This document shows, piece after piece, positions 61,036 through 64,000 of a stretch of 64,000 nt of DNA. Where the stretch lies: positions 80,626-144,625 of the forward strand of contig JAUNCT010000002.1 in the NCBI GenBank assembly GCA_030526425.1. The letters are read 5' to 3'. Source of the stretch: Clostridia bacterium (GTDB lineage: Bacteria; Bacillota; Clostridia; Christensenellales; CAG-138). Each line of letters begins with the position of its first letter. The first letter of the stretch is position 1. The notes under the pieces are model-generated. The model searched no databases, had not been told where the DNA came from, and saw only the letters and a program-made list of their open reading frames with translations. Made by a program: the position numbers and the translations under genes.

Positions 61036-61962
61036 ATGAACCGCCCGATCCGCACCCTGCTCACCGCATTCCTGTTGTCCGCCGCCGTTTTTCTCCCGCC
61101 GTCCACCCGCGCGGAGCAGCCGCCCGAAGCGCCCTTTTCCGTTGCATGGCTCAGCGACACGCAGGCGATGATCGCCTACGACGACCTCCGGCACCGGCTG
61201 AACGCCCAAAGCGACTGGCTCAACGAACACGCCGAAAGCGAAAACATCCGCCTCATCCTGCACACGGGGGACGTCACCGACAACCCGTGGGTGCCCGCGC
61301 AGGTCCGCCTTGCGGAAGAGTTCTTCGCCGCGCTGCCCAAGGGCATCCCCGCGCTTGCCGTTGCGGGGAACCACGACCTCGGCGTGAAAAAAAAGCGGTA
61401 TGAAAAATGGACGGAGTTCTCCTTCGTCCGGGACAATCCCCACGCCCGGCGCTACCGGGACGGCGAGGGCGTCAGCACCCTGCCGGAAGCCGGCGGGCGG
61501 AAGCTGCTGTTCGTCGGTCTCGGCTTCGGCAACCGCAACGACGAGGCCTATGTATGGGCGCGGGAAATGTTCAACGCGCACCCCGATGCGACGGGCGTCT
61601 TCTTCTCGCACGCCTACATCGACACTCTGGGCGACACCTTGCAGGAGGGGCGCTATTTCGACAAGTTCCTCTTGCCGTACTGTCCCAACCTCCGCCTCGT
61701 TCTGTGCGGTCACAGCCGTGACACCGCCCATACCGTGCGCCGCTTCACCGATGAGGCGACCGGTTCGGAGCGCACCGTGGATATCGTCATGAGCAACTTT
61801 CAGGGCAACACCGCGGGCTACGGTGCGCTGCGTCTGCTCCGCTTCGCCCCCGCGGAAAACCGCCTCGTCATCGACGGCGTTCTTCCCGCGCCGGATGCCA
61901 CCGAACGGGAACGCGACAAGGTCCGCCGCGCCGCGATCTCTTTGGAAGGCTTCTTCTCCTGA
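61036..61962 (+). CDS. Exported calcineurin-like metallophosphoesterase
   Basis: 308 residues. Sec signal MNRPIRTLLTAFLLSAAVFLPPSTRA|E. The dimetal site has WLSDTQ near residue 40 (D-x-x variant of DxH), ILHTGDVTDNPW near 73, VAGNHDLG near 109, FFSHAYIDT near 195 and VLCGHSRDT near 222, the order of Ser/Thr-phosphatase-like hydrolases. The first motif reads SDTQ where DxH is usual, which is common in the SbcD-unrelated extracellular group. It would act outside the cell on phosphate esters, perhaps teichoic or nucleotide substrates. GAAGGAAACCC precedes ATG. Confidence 0.87.
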   Translation: MNRPIRTLLTAFLLSAAVFLPPSTRAEQPPEAPFSVAWLSDTQAMIAYDDLRHRLNAQSDWLNEHAESENIRLILHTGDVTDNPWVPAQVRLAEEFFAALPKGIPALAVAGNHDLGVKKKRYEKWTEFSFVRDNPHARRYRDGEGVSTLPEAGGRKLLFVGLGFGNRNDEAYVWAREMFNAHPDATGVFFSHAYIDTLGDTLQEGRYFDKFLLPYCPNLRLVLCGHSRDTAHTVRRFTDEATGSERTVDIVMSNFQGNTAGYGALRLLRFAPAENRLVIDGVLPAPDATERERDKVRRAAISLEGFFS

Positions 61963-61973
61963 ACCGAAAACAC

Positions 61974-62005
61974 AAAAAGTCCGCATCCTCCGATGCGGAC
62001 TTTTT
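61974..62005. terminator. Bidirectional terminator between phosphoesterase and PIG-L genes
   Basis: AAAAAGTCCGCAT pairs with ATGCGGACTTTTT around a six-base loop, A- and T-rich ends serving both convergent genes. Confidence 0.85.
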
Positions 62006-62010
62006 TCCGT

Positions 62011-63210
62011 TCAGTTTTCTCCGTTCCCGACATGCTCGAACATGTCGTTCACCCCCGGCGTATCGGGACCGACCGCCGTGAAGGCAAGCCCGTATTCCGC
62101 CGCCGAGTATGCGTCGCGGTCCGAAACCGTGAACCACAGGTACTGTTGCGATTTGTGTTCTTTGTATGCCGCCGTTGCGACCTCGAGCGCATTCCTGCCG
62201 CCGAACGCCGCGAGCGGCGCCCGCATGTCGATGTGCAGACGGTTCTCGGGGTACAGGTGCAGGTACAGCTTTTTCACCTGCCACGCGCCGAACACCCCCG
62301 CCGATGCCGGGTCGAACTCCGGTTCCGCCGCGCGAAGCACCGCCTCGGTAACCGCCTCCGCCGTGATCCGGTGCAACGCCTGCCCGTATTCTCCCATGAG
62401 ATCGTGCGTCACGACCACCTCGGGGCGGTATTGGCGGAAGCACCGCGCCAGCTGCGCGACCGTCTCGTCGAAATCCCAGAATTTGCGGACATCCTTGTAT
62501 TCCGGTCCGCCGTCCTTCTTGTTCAAAAACAGGGGCAGCGTCTCCAGCCCCGCGACGCGCACGCCGTTGAGCGCCTCTTCGTAGCGCCGCCGTTCGCGGC
62601 AGGTCATGAACAACACGGAGCCCGTATATCCCCGCTCGGCTCCGTACACGGGCAGCACCGCGCCCATGAACAGCTGGTCATCGTCCGGATGCGTGGAAAC
62701 GACGAGAAAGTCGAGCTTCTCCGGCGTCGGTGCGGGGATGTTCACACCCTTGGGGCGCTCGCCCGCGGAATACGCGCCGCATTCGGCGATCGTCATCGGC
62801 TCCTTTGCGGAGAGCACCAACTCCCGCGCACCCTCCGGCACGGGGATCCATTCGTTTCTTTCGGGATGCGCGGGCACCGTTTCCCGCAGCACCACCGTAC
62901 CGTCCGCCGCACGCCATTCCCGTTCGCAGGCGGACGGTTCCTCCTCCCATTGGAGGTAGAACGCCGCGACCTCCGTCTTGTCCTTCCACCGCACGGAAAG
63001 CTCCGACTTCGCGTCCCGCGTTGCCACGGTGACATGGCTTTTGACGCGTCCGTCCTTAATGTTTTCCCGCTTCCCGCCCGTGTTTTCGAACACGAAGCGG
63101 CACTGCCCCGTCACATTCCTTGCGGTGCCTTCTTCCCTTGCCGCGGCTCCGGTACACAGCACCGCCAACAACGCTACGGCAACCGGCACCACCCGCATCC
63201 GTCGTCTCAT
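62011..63210 (-). CDS. Exported PIG-L family (LmbE-like) deacetylase
   Basis: 399 residues. Signal peptide (MRRRMRVVPVAVALLAVLCTGAAA|R), a ~150-residue beta-rich N-terminal domain (SVRWKDKTEVAAFYLQWEEEP) resembling discoidin-like carbohydrate-binding folds, then a PIG-L domain from FLVVSTHPDDDQLFMGAVL near residue 192 (zinc motif HPDDD) with LFMTCRERRRYEEALNGVRVAGL near 225 and VVVTHDLMGEYGQALHRITA near 290. The enzymes remove N-acetyl groups from GlcNAc-like moieties; here an extracellular glycan is likely. ATG 63210 has GGGAG six bases before. Alternative start at 63294 lacks a ribosome site. Confidence 0.87.
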   Translation of the reverse strand: MRRRMRVVPVAVALLAVLCTGAAAREEGTARNVTGQCRFVFENTGGKRENIKDGRVKSHVTVATRDAKSELSVRWKDKTEVAAFYLQWEEEPSACEREWRAADGTVVLRETVPAHPERNEWIPVPEGARELVLSAKEPMTIAECGAYSAGERPKGVNIPAPTPEKLDFLVVSTHPDDDQLFMGAVLPVYGAERGYTGSVLFMTCRERRRYEEALNGVRVAGLETLPLFLNKKDGGPEYKDVRKFWDFDETVAQLARCFRQYRPEVVVTHDLMGEYGQALHRITAEAVTEAVLRAAEPEFDPASAGVFGAWQVKKLYLHLYPENRLHIDMRAPLAAFGGRNALEVATAAYKEHKSQQYLWFTVSDRDAYSAAEYGLAFTAVGPDTPGVNDMFEHVGNGEN

Positions 63211-63298
63211 CCTTTTCTCCCGTTTCCCCTCACCGCAGTTCCTGCGGGTATTCACACTTCGAAAACAACAGCAATCGTTATGAGATGTTTCCATCCGG

Positions 63299-64000
63299 TT
63301 ATTGCGTTATTTTTTCCCCGCTCAAATAACTCGCAGTTTGGAATTGCCAGTCTCCCCGATGCTCGATTCTGTTTGCACGCTCTTTCTCGCATCGAAGCAG
63401 TTCCGCTCGTAATCTGGAGTTTGTCAGTTTCAACGCTTTCCATTTTATTACCTTGTCGAACTTTGCGTTCTCATACACATATAACGGTCCCATCGTCTTT
63501 TCGGTGAATTCCAATACGGTATAATTCGAAAATCTGATGATAAAGCTCTCGCTGCTTTGGGCGATATACGGAACCTCCGTTGCAAACGGCAGATACTTCA
63601 ACCAAAAACTCAAACGGATATCGTTTTCTCCGAAAGCCTCGTAAACCACAAGATAACTCAGCCATTTCTTGAGTTTTTCCGTCATTGTGCTGCTGTATCC
63701 CGAAACAAACGCTTTGAACTTGTCCGTTCCCGGACGCCCCGAAAACATATCGCGCACAAAGCTTCCGCACTTCCGAAAAGGTTGAAGATCGGAAACATCG
63801 CACTTCCGAAAAAAATTTTTGAGAAACAGTTGTATCTCGTCAACACCGCAAGTATTCAGTATGGCAAACAAACCGTCGTCGCCGAGCGCCTTGTACTCAC
63901 TTTGCGTCATGGAAGTAATGTGGTATTGCAGGCAATATTTTCCGAGCGCAAATTGCAATAACAAGTTGAGCATCCAGTTGGTTAGAGGTCTGCTTTTTGA
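63299..64000 (-). CDS. EH_Signature (ZorC-like) domain protein, C-terminal part; gene continues beyond window
   Basis: Open frame of about 233 residues ending at 63299 and still open at the right edge (SKSRPLTNWMLNLL...), so the N-terminus is missing. The C-terminal part reads RLSFWLKYLPF, an EFTEKTMGPLYVYENAKFD block and NRIEHRGDWQFQ, a spacing of W, E, Y-x-Y and a late H-R-G-x-W that resembles the EH_Signature domain of ZorC, a component of Zorya-type anti-phage systems. Base composition is visibly more AT-rich than all neighbours, suggesting transfer. No ZorD-like helicase lies downstream. Family match is from memory of motifs only, so moderate at best. Confidence 0.4.
   Translation of the reverse strand, partial: SKSRPLTNWMLNLLLQFALGKYCLQYHITSMTQSEYKALGDDGLFAILNTCGVDEIQLFLKNFFRKCDVSDLQPFRKCGSFVRDMFSGRPGTDKFKAFVSGYSSTMTEKLKKWLSYLVVYEAFGENDIRLSFWLKYLPFATEVPYIAQSSESFIIRFSNYTVLEFTEKTMGPLYVYENAKFDKVIKWKALKLTNSRLRAELLRCEKERANRIEHRGDWQFQTASYLSGEKITQ

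Overview
The window is high-GC bacterial chromosome with densely packed, mostly co-directional genes, good GGAGG-type ribosome binding sites, many ATGA stop/start overlaps, sigma-A promoters (TTGACA-17-TATAAT type), U-tract terminators and a T-box riboswitch. This points to a Gram-positive Bacillota (Clostridia) anaerobe. The abundant peptide and nucleoside importers, the flavin-based fumarate reductase with fumarase, and the cell-wall peptide genes suggest a fermentative gut or rumen organism. Several solute-binding proteins carry a plain Sec signal without a lipobox, a habit I associate with Christensenellales-like Clostridia; that placement is a guess. I see no rRNA, tRNA, insertion sequence or CRISPR array. 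Only the last ~700 bases are visibly AT-richer, with an ORF that runs off the edge.

Layout. 1-3.8 kb: a dipeptide ABC transporter operon (binding protein, DppB, DppC, start of DppD). 3.8-10.1 kb: a lone chorismate-utilising enzyme, a divergent LacI regulator with a candidate operator, a sugar epimerase/isomerase (AGE family), a MagIII-like DNA glycosylase, a zinc-ribbon protein and a DUF4143 ATPase preceded by ~32-bp-spaced repeats. 10.3-18.1 kb: lysS (fused to a MetRS-type tRNA-binding domain), greA, dusB, a membrane-anchored unknown, an MBL hydrolase, an M20 peptidase, a flavodoxin-like reductase and ribokinase, all on the minus strand. 18.2-28.3 kb: a nucleoside salvage locus with uridine phosphorylase divergent from ribokinase, then a minus-strand operon of ADP-ribosylglycohydrolase, BMP binding protein, ATPase, two permeases, two nucleoside hydrolases and a HAD phosphatase. 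28.4-33.0 kb: galE (with a 72-bp tandem repeat made from its own 3' end), a membrane protein, cysS and cysE under a cysteine-specific T-box. 33.1-38.8 kb: a lipoprotein binding protein with no permease, followed by a 1290-residue hybrid histidine kinase. 38.8-40.5 kb: mgtE with a possible leader peptide. 40.6-53.3 kb: M18 aminopeptidase, a six-gene dipeptide transport and epimerase operon, and a divergent operon of binding protein, serine peptidase and D-amino-acid transaminase; together this looks like murein-peptide scavenging. A nucleotidyltransferase follows. 53.6-63.2 kb: an SH3 surface protein, a secreted FMN/FAD reductase, fumarase, two CNNM/CorC-type membrane proteins, an exported metallophosphoesterase and an exported PIG-L deacetylase. 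63.3-64.0 kb: the C-terminal part of a protein resembling the EH_Signature (ZorC-like) family of anti-phage systems.

How the genes work together. The rbsK/udp/nucleoside hydrolase/BMP transporter block can import nucleosides, split them to base plus ribose or ribose-1-phosphate, and phosphorylate the ribose; the ADP-ribosylglycohydrolase may extend this to ADP-ribosyl compounds. The 41.9-52.2 kb block can import peptides, cleave them, epimerise L-Ala-D-Glu-type dipeptides and transaminate D-amino acids. Fumarase next to a secreted fumarate-reductase-like flavoprotein suggests fumarate as an electron sink.
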